64,000 nt of DNA from JACVRW01 sp963812915 (lineage in GTDB: Bacteria; Actinomycetota; Thermoleophilia; Solirubrobacterales; Thermoleophilaceae): positions 372,001 through 436,000 of the forward strand of contig CAWEXB010000003.1 in NCBI GenBank assembly GCA_963812915.1, in the 5' to 3' direction. The position numbers were made by a program, and so were the translations under genes. Positions within the stretch are counted from its first letter, which is position 1. The number at the start of each line of letters is the position of its first letter. Under the pieces are notes generated by a model that saw only the letters and a program-made list of their open reading frames with translations, did no database searches and was not told the origin of the DNA. Positions 9,323 to 19,004 of this stretch are shown here, piece by piece.

Positions 9323-10678
9323 GTGAGCGCCGCGGCGGAGAAGATGCGCCGGGAGGGCCTGCCCGATATCGCGATCGAGACCTTTGCGGACTACGAGCGG
9401 CGGCTGCGAGAGGGGGAGACGGGCACCCTGCCCGAATCCGAGATCGAGCCGCTGGGCGAGCTGCCCGACGCCACCGAGCTGCCCCCGGGGGGCGAGGAGG
9501 CGCTCGACCGGGTCGTCGTCCTCAAGCTGAACGGCGGCCTCGGAACGGGCATGGGCATGACGAGGGCCAAGTCCCTGCTCGAGGTGAAGGACGGCCGGTC
9601 CTTCCTCGACATCATCGTGCGCCAGGTTCTCCACCTGCGCGAACGGACCGGCGCGAGGATCCCACTGCTCCTGATGAACAGCTTCGCCACGCGGGAGGAC
9701 TCCCTGGCGGCCCTGGCCCGCTACCCGGAGCTCGATGTCGAGGTGCCGCTCGACTTCGTCCAGGGGAAGGTGCCGAAGTTGCTCGCCGACGGATTCGAGC
9801 CGGTGGAGTGGCCCGACAACCCGGCGCTCGAGTGGGCGCCGCCCGGGCACGGCGACGTGTACACGTCACTCGCCACGTCCGGCGTGCTGGGCGAGCTGCT
9901 CGACCGCGGGTACGAGTACCTCTTCCTGTCCAATGCGGACAACCTCGGCGCGGTGCTCGAGCCCCGCATCCTCGGCTGGTTCGCAGGCCAGGGACTTCCC
10001 TTCCTGTCCGAGGTGACCGACCGCACCGAGGGCGACAAGAAGGGCGGGCATCTGGCCCGCCGCCGCGACGGCGGCGGCCTGGTGCTGCGCGAGACGGCCC
10101 AGACGCCGGACGAGGACATGGAGGCATTCCAGGACACGACGCGGCACCGCTTCTTCAACTGCAACACGATCTGGCTCGACCTGCACGCGCTCCGTCGTAC
10201 GCTCGACGAGCGCGACGGCGTACTGGGGCTGCCGATGATCGTCAACCGCAAGACGGTCGACCCGACGGACCCGTCCTCCCCGGAGGTGATCCAGCTCGAG
10301 ACGGCCATGGGCGCGGCGATCGACGTCTTCGAGGGCGCGGCGGCCCTGCACGTGCCTCGCAGCCGCTTTGTCCCGGTGAAGACCACGAACGAGTTGCTCG
10401 CGCTGCGCTCGGACGCCTACGAGTTGGCAGACGACTGGGCGGTCCGCCCGGTGCCCGCGCGCGAGGGCCGCCCCCCGCTCGTCGAGCTCGACTCCAAGTA
10501 CTTCAAGCTGCTGCGTGACTTCGAGGCGCGGTTCGCGGCCGGGCCGCCGTCCCTGGCCCGCTGCGATCGGCTCAGCGTGCAGGGGGATGTCTCGTTCGGC
10601 CGCGATGTGGTGGTTCGGGGCTCGGTCACCGTCGAGGGGCCGCGGCGGATCGACGACGGGGCGGTCCTGGAGGGGTAG
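9323..10678 (+). CDS. UTP--glucose-1-phosphate uridylyltransferase, eukaryotic-type UDPGP family
   Basis: It makes UDP-glucose from UTP and glucose 1-phosphate, the substrate of the dehydrogenase at the window start. It belongs to the UDPGP superfamily rather than the GalU family: LKLNGGLGTGMGMTRAKSLLEV (nucleotide-binding loop, about residue 70), LLLMNSFATREDS, PPGHGDVYTSL, YLFLSNADNLGA and FNCNTIWLDL are all hallmark segments. It has about 451 residues. GTG 9323 is preferred to GTG 9317 because a TAGGAT box (9310-9315) precedes it by exactly 7 nt, the leaderless pattern seen elsewhere here; the choice changes only two residues. The upstream gene is divergent. Confidence 0.93.
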   Translation: MSAAAEKMRREGLPDIAIETFADYERRLREGETGTLPESEIEPLGELPDATELPPGGEEALDRVVVLKLNGGLGTGMGMTRAKSLLEVKDGRSFLDIIVRQVLHLRERTGARIPLLLMNSFATREDSLAALARYPELDVEVPLDFVQGKVPKLLADGFEPVEWPDNPALEWAPPGHGDVYTSLATSGVLGELLDRGYEYLFLSNADNLGAVLEPRILGWFAGQGLPFLSEVTDRTEGDKKGGHLARRRDGGGLVLRETAQTPDEDMEAFQDTTRHRFFNCNTIWLDLHALRRTLDERDGVLGLPMIVNRKTVDPTDPSSPEVIQLETAMGAAIDVFEGAAALHVPRSRFVPVKTTNELLALRSDAYELADDWAVRPVPAREGRPPLVELDSKYFKLLRDFEARFAAGPPSLARCDRLSVQGDVSFGRDVVVRGSVTVEGPRRIDDGAVLEG

Positions 10679-10820
10679 CTCCGTACCGCTGGAGTCGCGG
10701 CGCGGCCGGCGGACGGCGCCCCGGGCCGCCCGGGCAGATCCTCGCTCCCGGGGGCGGCGGGGCGGCGGCTCAGCGCATCAACCGGCGCCGCCACGGCCTG
10801 CCGGCCCCACCCCGCGGGCT

Positions 10821-10866
10821 CGCTCGAAGGATCCGGGGGTCTATAGACCCCCAAATGCTTCGAGCG
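10821..10866. repeat. 46-bp palindromic repeat, copy 1
   Basis: An 18-bp perfect palindrome GGGGGTCTATAGACCCCC (10835-10852) is nested concentrically inside arms CGCTCGAAG (10821-10829) and CTTCGAGCG (10858-10866). A second copy of equal length, with the same core and diverged arms, is at 24694-24739. Both follow a plus-strand gene. It could be a dispersed repeat or a strong terminator-like hairpin without a U-tract. Confidence 0.85.
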
Positions 10867-11110
10867 ACGCGCGATGGCACGCGGTGGGCTCCGCCACCTT
10901 CCCGGGGCTCGTAGCCGCCCTCGCCGCGGGCGTGATCCTGGCGAGCGATGTCTTCGAGTCGGGCGCCGCGATCGACCGGCTCCTAGTCGGAGCGCTCCAC
11001 GGCCTCGGCACGGTCGACCTCGCCCTCTCCGCCGTGGCGGCAGCGCTCGCGGCCGCCGGCACGCTGGAGCTGGGCAGGGTGGTTACGCGCATGCACGGGC
11101 CGCTCCCGCC

Positions 11111-11142
11111 GCTTCCGCGGAAGCAACCCAAATTGGGTACAC
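11111..11142. repeat. 32-bp double-palindrome direct repeat, copy 1
   Basis: GCTTCCGCGGAAGC (14-bp perfect palindrome) is followed by the AACCCAAATTGGGT palindrome and ACAC. The same unit recurs at 11273-11304 in direct orientation, 162 bp away, with one base different (T to G). A hairpin repeat lies between the two copies. Confidence 0.85.
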
Positions 11143-11189
11143 ACCCCCGGCCACCAGGTGGACCCCGGCGAGCCGGCAGCCCCCGCGAT

Positions 11190-11232
11190 GCGTTCGACCT
11201 GCTGTTGCGAATTCCAACGAAGGGTCGAATGC
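11190..11232. repeat. Hairpin repeat GCGTTCGACC...GGTCGAATGC, divergent copy
   Basis: Outer arms GCGTTCGACC (11190-11199) and GGTCGAATGC (11223-11232) pair over 10 bp with one G-T wobble and enclose 23 nt. The same outer stem and the same 23-nt spacing occur twice at 44251-44363, with a different inner hairpin. It is flanked by the 32-bp double palindromes. Confidence 0.75.
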
Positions 11233-11272
11233 GCGGGTGGGGCGCCTCAAAGCCCGACGCCTCCGGGTACGC

Positions 11273-11304
11273 GCTTCCGCGGAAGCAACCCAAATTGGGG
11301 ACAC
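11273..11304. repeat. 32-bp double-palindrome direct repeat, copy 2
   Basis: This second copy of the GCTTCCGCGGAAGC/AACCCAAATTGGG unit is identical to 11111-11142 except at one position. Both copies encode the same accidental peptide on the minus strand, so repetition is at DNA level and not a protein repeat. Confidence 0.85.
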
Positions 11305-11433
11305 GCCGGCCGCCGCGCAGCGCTCGCGGAACTGGGCGCCAGGCGGACCTTCGACCCCTTCCGACCCCGCGCCACCCCTACCCACCCCCGGCCACGCCCC
11401 ATCGATCGGCCGCCAGCGGAGTGTCACCGCCGC

Positions 11434-11545
11434 CGGTCAGGCGCGCGTTCGCCGACGCCGCGCCGGACTCCAGCTGGGCGACCGCCGGGCCGTCACGGCG
11501 CGTTCGCCGATGCCACCCGGACTCCAGCCGGGCCGCCGCCGGTCA
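11434..11545. repeat. Imperfect tandem repeats of the ctaG 3' end
   Basis: The motif TCACGGCGCGTTCGC with the following about 35 bp recurs at spacings of 55 and 50 bp (CGTTCG at 11446, 11501 and 11551). The 11543-11560 copy is the genuine end of ctaG (codons for ASANAP and TGA on the minus strand). The 11493 copy repeats the same codons and stop, and the 11438 copy is more diverged. This looks like local duplication of the gene end. Confidence 0.75.
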
Positions 11546-12397
11546 CGGCGCGTTCGCGGACGCCGCCTGCGCGTCCTCTAGCCGCTCGCGCCGGCGCTGC
11601 TCCTCCTCGGACCGCGCGAGCATCGCCACGAACAGCGCGACCATCACGAGCACGAGCGTGAGCGACTGCTCGACCAGCATGATCACCCCGCCCACGTTCT
11701 GGTCCTCGACCGGCGAAAGGTTCCAGATGCGCGGCGTCTGCTCGTAGTAGGGGTAGAGGGCGGTGGAGCTCCACGCGAGGTAGATGCCGAGGGCGGCGAG
11801 TCCGGCCTTGGCCGCGCCGATGTACCCGAGCGGCTGGAGGCCGGTGAGCCTGCGGCGCATCGGTACCGGTTGGATCAGCGGCCACCAGAGGGCGATCCCG
11901 GCCGCGAAGAACGAGGCATGCTCGAGCAGATGCACACCGGCGTGCTCGGTCGCGGCGTCGTAGAGCGCCGGCACGTGCCAGAGGTACATGAGACCGAGCC
12001 ATAGGGCAAGACCGGTGATCGGGCTCGCGAACGGCCCGAGCGCGCGCTCCACTCGGGCCAGACGGCGGGTCGCCGGCCGCATGATCACGCGCGACAGCGC
12101 CAGCAGCAGGAGCAGCGGCGCGATGTCGCCCAGGAGCACGTGCTGGACCATGTGCGCCGAGAACAGGTAGTCGTCGCCGAGACCGTCGATCGGGGATACG
12201 AGCGCGGCGAGCAACGCCACCATCGCGCCCGCGAACGCGGCCGCCTGAAGCGCCCCGGCGCCGCGGCCGCCGCCCTCGCGGCGTGCCTGCCTGAAGCGCC
12301 AGATGTAGATCCCGGCGAGCAGCGCGAGCGGCGCGAGCACGGCTGGATCCGAGAGCCACTGGATGTGCGGGTGGCCGGCCGCGTTTTCACCGGACAC
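11543..12397 (-). CDS. ctaG: CtaG-like cytochrome c oxidase assembly membrane protein
   Basis: The CtaG_Caa3 family of polytopic membrane proteins helps assemble haem-copper (caa3-type) oxidases, probably in CuA delivery. About 284 residues show at least six membrane helices, for example VLAPLALLAGIYIWRF, LLLLLALSRVIM and ALGIYLAWSSTALYPYYEQT. Family motifs include SPIDGLGDDYLFSAHMVQHV (His-rich loop), GLALWLGLMYLWHVPALYDA and HLLEHASFFAAGIALWWPL. GTG 12397 is chosen because GACAAT lies 7 nt upstream (leaderless pattern) and family homology begins just downstream; earlier starts run into the divergent comF region. Its 3' end is partly duplicated as tandem repeats beyond the stop. No oxidase subunit gene is nearby. 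Confidence 0.85.
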   Translation of the reverse strand: MSGENAAGHPHIQWLSDPAVLAPLALLAGIYIWRFRQARREGGGRGAGALQAAAFAGAMVALLAALVSPIDGLGDDYLFSAHMVQHVLLGDIAPLLLLLALSRVIMRPATRRLARVERALGPFASPITGLALWLGLMYLWHVPALYDAATEHAGVHLLEHASFFAAGIALWWPLIQPVPMRRRLTGLQPLGYIGAAKAGLAALGIYLAWSSTALYPYYEQTPRIWNLSPVEDQNVGGVIMLVEQSLTLVLVMVALFVAMLARSEEEQRRRERLEDAQAASANAP

Positions 12398-12456
12398 GCG
12401 CACGATTGTCGCAGCGGCGCGCCCACCGGTAACACCACCCACGCGATCCTCAGTTC

Positions 12457-13104
12457 GTGCTCTCCCGTCTCCTCGCACCACCCCTCTGCTGGGGCTGCGG
12501 CGGTCCTGCTCGTCGCGACGAACCGCTCTGCCTGGGCTGCCGCCGGACGCTCCGGCACCTGGGTCGGAATCCCGTCGACCTCGCGGGCGTCCCGACCTGG
12601 GCCCCGGTGGCCTACGAGGACGCGGCCCGGGAGCTCGTGCGCGGACTGAAGTTCCGCGGGGCGATGGCGCTGGCGAACGCGATGGCGGCGCTGATTGCCG
12701 CAAACGCCCCGGAGGAGCTGCTGCCGCGCGCGGCCGCGGCGGGCGCAGAGGATCGGACGGAGGCGCTTGTTCCCGTCCCTCTCCACCCTTCCCGCCGGCG
12801 GCGGCGGGGCTTCAACCAGGCCGCGGTTCTGGCCGAGGCGCTCTCGCGCCGCACCGGGCTCGCGGTGGCCGACCGCCTGACTCGCTCCGGCTCAGCCGGC
12901 ACGCAGGTCGGCCTCCCGCGTGCGGAGCGCCTCGCCGCGGCGCCCGGGCGAGTCCAGGCCCACGGCCCCGTGCCCGCGCGTGCGGTGCTCGTCGACGATG
13001 TGGCCACCACCGGCGCGACCCTCGCCGCGTGCGCGCGCGAACTCCGTGCGGCGGGTGCGCGGGAGGTGTGGGCGGTCGCCTTCGCCCGCACCCTCGGGCG
13101 GTGA
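12457..13104 (+). CDS. comF: ComF family phosphoribosyltransferase-like protein
   Basis: This 215-residue protein has the ComF layout: an N-terminal zinc-ribbon-like CWGCGG...CLGCR (residues 11-29), then the type I phosphoribosyltransferase fold with VPVPLHPSRRRRRGFNQA (about residue 110) and the PRPP-binding loop AVLVDDVATTGATL (about residue 177). ComF proteins are needed for DNA uptake in naturally competent bacteria, but ComF-like proteins are found far beyond them, so a role in transformation here is inference only. No other competence genes are visible. The start GTG 12457 is 53 nt from the divergent ctaG. Confidence 0.88.
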   Translation: MLSRLLAPPLCWGCGGPARRDEPLCLGCRRTLRHLGRNPVDLAGVPTWAPVAYEDAARELVRGLKFRGAMALANAMAALIAANAPEELLPRAAAAGAEDRTEALVPVPLHPSRRRRRGFNQAAVLAEALSRRTGLAVADRLTRSGSAGTQVGLPRAERLAAAPGRVQAHGPVPARAVLVDDVATTGATLAACARELRAAGAREVWAVAFARTLGR

Positions 13105-13113
13105 CCGGGATAA

Positions 13114-14148
13114 CTACAGTCGCGCGGAGCGCATCCGGACCTTCAGCGGCCCGTCTCGCGGTAGAAGCGATGCCACGACCTTCGTCCGCACCCGCTCGCG
13201 TCGCTCCAGGAGGCGCGCACCGGGAGGCGTCGTGGCCAGCCGCAACCGGACGCGCCCGGGACGCTTCACGCGCATGTCGCCCGTGAGGATCGTGAGGAAT
13301 GGGCCGGCGCCCGTGCGGCGATCCTCGGGAAGCGTGACGGCGGCCCCTAGGCGGCCCGGCGTCGGCACCCTGAGCAGCAGGGCGGCGCCGCCGCCCCGCA
13401 GGCGTTCCACGTCCAGCAGCCGAAGCCGGCGTCGAGCCGCCCGGCGGCCGTCCTCGTCGAAGTCCTCGTCGAGCTCGTCGCCCTCGTCGAAGTCGTCGAA
13501 CCAGTCGTCCTCCCAGTCCTCGCCGAGGCCACCGCCGTCGGGATCCTGCGTCTCGTCGCCGAGACCGTCCTCGTCGACGTCGGGCTCGACGACGGCGTCG
13601 TACAACAGCTCGACGCCCGTCCCCCCGTCCGTTCCGCACGGCCCGCAGGGTGTGGTGAAGGACTGGACGGCGCCGTCGGGTCGCGGGCGCGTCCTCGTGC
13701 CGAGATCGACCTCTCCGGTCCGGAAGAGGAAGCCGACCGAGTCGCCTGTCCGCACCCCCAGCTGAAGGTCATCGACCTCGTGCAGCCCGCCGCTCGGCGA
13801 CGTCACGGGAAGCGGCGCCGACTCGACGACCGTTACGCCCACGCCGCCGTCGTCGGCCGGCCGCAGTACCGCGATCCGCGGCTCCTCCGTGCCCGCGATC
13901 CGCTTGGCGTACGCGCTGGCCGACACGAGTACCCCGGGCTCGGGCGCCTCCACCGTGGCCCCGCGCAGCGCGAACTGCTGGAAGCCGATGGCGGTGCCGG
14001 CTGGGCACGCCGCGCAGACGAAGGCATCGGGTGTGGCCGACGTGTCGGGTGACCCGAGGTAGCTGGCGGCGTCGGCGCGCTGGGCGCCTACCGACACGGC
14101 CAAGAGGATTGCTGCGGCAAGTGGGACGGCTGCGAGTCGCCTGGTCAT
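13114..14148 (-). CDS. Secreted acidic protein with a thrombospondin-type-3-like calcium motif, function unknown
   Basis: The 344-residue product from ATG 14148 starts with a signal peptide (MTRRLAAVPLAAAILLAVSV, then AQRADAA). A beta-rich N-terminal domain has two CxxC-like pairs (FVCAACPAG and TPCGPCGTD). A calcium-loop-like segment DVDEDGLGDETQDPDGGG and a very acidic stretch (EDWEDDWFDDFDEGDELDED) separate it from a basic C-terminal domain rich in RVRLRLATTPPGARLL-type strands. The acidic block suggests Ca2+-dependent folding outside the cell. Similar architectures are frequent among uncharacterised Solirubrobacter-type proteins (family recollection). It converges with comF. Confidence 0.7.
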   Translation of the reverse strand: MTRRLAAVPLAAAILLAVSVGAQRADAASYLGSPDTSATPDAFVCAACPAGTAIGFQQFALRGATVEAPEPGVLVSASAYAKRIAGTEEPRIAVLRPADDGGVGVTVVESAPLPVTSPSGGLHEVDDLQLGVRTGDSVGFLFRTGEVDLGTRTRPRPDGAVQSFTTPCGPCGTDGGTGVELLYDAVVEPDVDEDGLGDETQDPDGGGLGEDWEDDWFDDFDEGDELDEDFDEDGRRAARRRLRLLDVERLRGGGAALLLRVPTPGRLGAAVTLPEDRRTGAGPFLTILTGDMRVKRPGRVRLRLATTPPGARLLERRERVRTKVVASLLPRDGPLKVRMRSARL

Positions 14149-14240
14149 GCTCACTACTTCGCGCGAAGCGGGCAAACGGCTCACTCGAAGAGGCCGGGGC
14201 CATTACCATCGCTACACAACCGGCGAACTCAGGAGGGCGG

Positions 14241-14585
14241 ATGCGCATCCAGGTGAAGGGCCGCAGCGGCGCCACTGTCGACGAGGAGCTGAGAGCGCGG
14301 GTTGAGAAGAAGCTTGCCAAGGTCGGGCGGCAGGTCTCTCCGCTGGCCGAGGTGGAGATCGTGCTGAGGGAGGAGCGCAACCCTGCCATCAAGGAGTCGC
14401 AGGTCGCCGAGGCCACGCTGCATCTGAAGGGCGTGAGCCTGCGAGCGAGCGAACGCTCCACCGACATGGGCCACTCGATCAACCTGGTAGCCGAGGACCT
14501 GGCGCGGCAGGTCAAGAAGCACCGCGACAAGCGCCGCAAGCGCCGGGAATCCGCTAAGTCGCAGGAGCCGCGGGTCCTAGCCTGA
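14241..14585 (+). CDS. hpf: Ribosome hibernation promoting factor, short form
   Basis: HPF/RaiA-type proteins bind the decoding centre of the 30S subunit and silence ribosomes in stationary phase. This 114-residue protein has the beta-alpha-beta-beta-beta-alpha pattern: MRIQVKGRSGATVDEELRAR, VEKKLAKVGRQVSPLAEVEI, ATLHLKGVSLRASERSTDM and the helix HSINLVAEDLARQVKKHRDK with a basic tail. It lacks the C-terminal dimerisation domain of long HPF, so it probably makes no 100S dimers by itself. ATG 14241 has a strong AGGAGG 5 nt upstream. It precedes secA by 46 nt, an order common in actinobacteria. Confidence 0.9.
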   Translation: MRIQVKGRSGATVDEELRARVEKKLAKVGRQVSPLAEVEIVLREERNPAIKESQVAEATLHLKGVSLRASERSTDMGHSINLVAEDLARQVKKHRDKRRKRRESAKSQEPRVLA

Positions 14586-14631
14586 CGACGACGCGCCGGC
14601 CGGTTCCCGGTCCCTTGCTACCGTAGCCTCG

Positions 14632-17497
<2,866 letters not shown>

Positions 17498-17514
<17 letters not shown>

Positions 17515-18599
17515 CGCCAACGCCATCCGCGACCAGCTGAAGCTGCTCGCGGATTACCTTTGACCCTGCTGGGCTAGAGACGCGCCTCGCCGAGCTCGAG
17601 GGCGAGATGCAGTCGCCCGGCTTCTGGGACGACCAGGAGCGGGCGGCGTCTGTATCGGCTGAGCATTCCGCGGTCAGCCGAAGACTGGAGACGTTCCGAT
17701 CGCTCGAGCGTGACATCGAGGACCTGGAGGCGCTCGAGGAGATGGCGGCCGAGGACGACTCGATCGCATCGGAGCTCGAGGAGCAGCGCGCCTCGATCGA
17801 CTCCCGCCTGGCCGAGCTCGAGGAGGCGCGACTCTTCTCGGGCGAATACGACCGCGGTGACGCTGTCGTGACCGTCAACGCCGGCGCCGGCGGCACGGAC
17901 TCGCAGGACTGGGGAGAGATGCTGTTGCGAATGGAGATGCGCTGGGCCGAGCGACGCGGGATGAAGGTGGAGCTGAAAGAGGCCTCGCCCGGAGAGGAGG
18001 CGGGCATCAAGTCCGCCTCTTTCATCGCGCGCGGCGAGAACGCCTACGGGCTCTTCTCCGCCGAGAAGGGGGTGCACCGCCTGGTGCGGATCTCGCCGTT
18101 CGACGCGCAGTCGCGCCGCCACACCGCCTTCGCCGGTGTGGAGGTCGCCCCGCTGGTGGAGGACGCCGTGGAGGTCGAGATCGAACCCGACGACATCCAG
18201 ATCGACACGTATCGGGCGAGCGGGGCCGGCGGCCAGCACGTCAACAAGACCGATTCGGCCGTGCGCATCACGCACAAGCCGACCGGCATCGTCGTCCAGT
18301 GCCAGAACGAGCGCTCGCAGTCATCCAACCGCGAGACCGCGATGAAGATGCTGCGCGGGAAGCTGATCGAACGAGAAGAGCGCAGACGCCAGGAGACGCT
18401 TGCCAAGGAGAAGGGAGAGGCCCAGGACGTGGGCTGGGGCTCCCAGATCCGCTCCTACGTGCTGCACCCCTACACGATGGTCAAGGACCACCGCACGAAC
18501 GTGGAGGCGGGCAACGCCCAGGGCGTGCTTGACGGTGACCTTGACGAGTTCGTGCGTGCGGAGCTGCTGCGGCGGGCGGGCGACGGCGCCCGCAGCTAG
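17498..18599 (+). CDS. prfB: Peptide chain release factor 2, expressed by programmed +1 frameshift
   Basis: RF2 recognises UAA/UGA and hydrolyses peptidyl-tRNA. The first frame (ATG 17498, MAPPPSANAIRDQLKLLADYL) ends at TGA 17561-17563 in the classic context CTT TGA C. After a +1 shift, translation resumes GAC CCT GCT to give DPAGLETRLAELEGEMQSPG and the rest. The main frame holds the SPF stop-codon-recognition tripeptide (RISPFDAQ) and the GGQ catalytic motif (GAGGQHVNKTDS). The product is about 366 residues, the usual length. The ATG lies inside the secA tail (17-nt overlap), so expression is probably coupled to secA. The frameshift implies autoregulation by RF2 level. Confidence 0.96.
17558..17564 (+). 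promoter_or_regulatory. prfB +1 programmed frameshift site
   Basis: CTTTGAC is the canonical RF2 autoregulatory slippery site: CUU slips to UUU while UGA is poorly read. The usual Shine-Dalgarno-like AGGGGG three bases upstream is absent; only GCGGAT precedes TAC CTT, so stimulation may be weaker than in Escherichia coli. Confidence 0.92.
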
Positions 18600-18601
18600 T
18601 T

Positions 18602-18952
18602 CTAGTCGCCCTCTTCCTCGAACGCCGGCAGCGCGCCCTGCTTGGGCTCCTCGACCTCCTCGAGGACACCCAGGAGCTGGCCTACCCGGCACACGAGCAG
18701 CCGCTCCTCCTCGACCTCCACCCAGACCCCGGCCGAGGCGGGGAAGACCACGTGATCGCCCGGCCTCACCGGCATCTTTACCCCCACGTGGCTCCACCAG
18801 TCGAGCCCGGGACCGACCGCGAGCACGATTCCGTGCTGTGGCGGCGCTTCGTGCTCACCCGGAGGCAACACGAGTCCCGAGCGGCGCACGCGGTCCGGCT
18901 CGAGCTCCTTGATGACCACCTGATCGAAGAGCGGCTTCAGCTGCTGCTTCAT
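18602..18952 (-). CDS. groES: Co-chaperonin GroES
   Basis: GroES caps the GroEL folding chamber. About 116 residues: KPLFDQVVIKELEPDRVRRSGLVLPPGEHEAP contains the mobile-loop region, then GIVLAVGPG, MPVRPGDHVVFPASAGVWVEVEEERLLVCR. The loop (RRSGLVLPPGE) is close to, but not the same as, the usual SGIVLP-type sequence. A C-terminal extension of about 25 residues (LGVLEEVEEPKQGALPAFEE) is unusual. groEL is not adjacent. ATG 18952 or GTG 18958 could start; neither has a well-spaced Shine-Dalgarno. It is convergent with prfB and divergent from ftsH. Confidence 0.85.
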   Translation of the reverse strand: MKQQLKPLFDQVVIKELEPDRVRRSGLVLPPGEHEAPPQHGIVLAVGPGLDWWSHVGVKMPVRPGDHVVFPASAGVWVEVEEERLLVCRVGQLLGVLEEVEEPKQGALPAFEEEGD

Positions 18953-19004
18953 CTCCACTGAAACGATAGGGGGAGCACTGGCCGTCGTGGCTACGATTGG
19001 CCAA

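Larger units (their letters stand above)
10679..11542. other. Repeat-rich intergenic region without a convincing gene
   Basis: These 864 bp hold one copy of a 46-bp palindrome (10821), two copies of a 32-bp double palindrome (11111 and 11273), one 43-bp hairpin (11190) and 50-55-bp tandem repeats derived from the end of ctaG (11434-11545). Open frames exist, but most are GC-driven. The only one with protein-like character starts at GTG 10884 on the plus strand and encodes two hydrophobic stretches (FPGLVAALAAGVILASDVF and VDLALSAVAAALAAAGTLEL) before running into the repeats. It could be a small membrane protein or a remnant, and I cannot support it further. Confidence 0.6.

Noticed and set aside
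10515..11747. Long plus-strand open frame across the repeat island
   Set aside because: Its first part is out of frame inside the uridylyltransferase gene, the middle crosses several repeats and the end overlaps ctaG on the other strand. Only the short hydrophobic piece after 10884 is protein-like.
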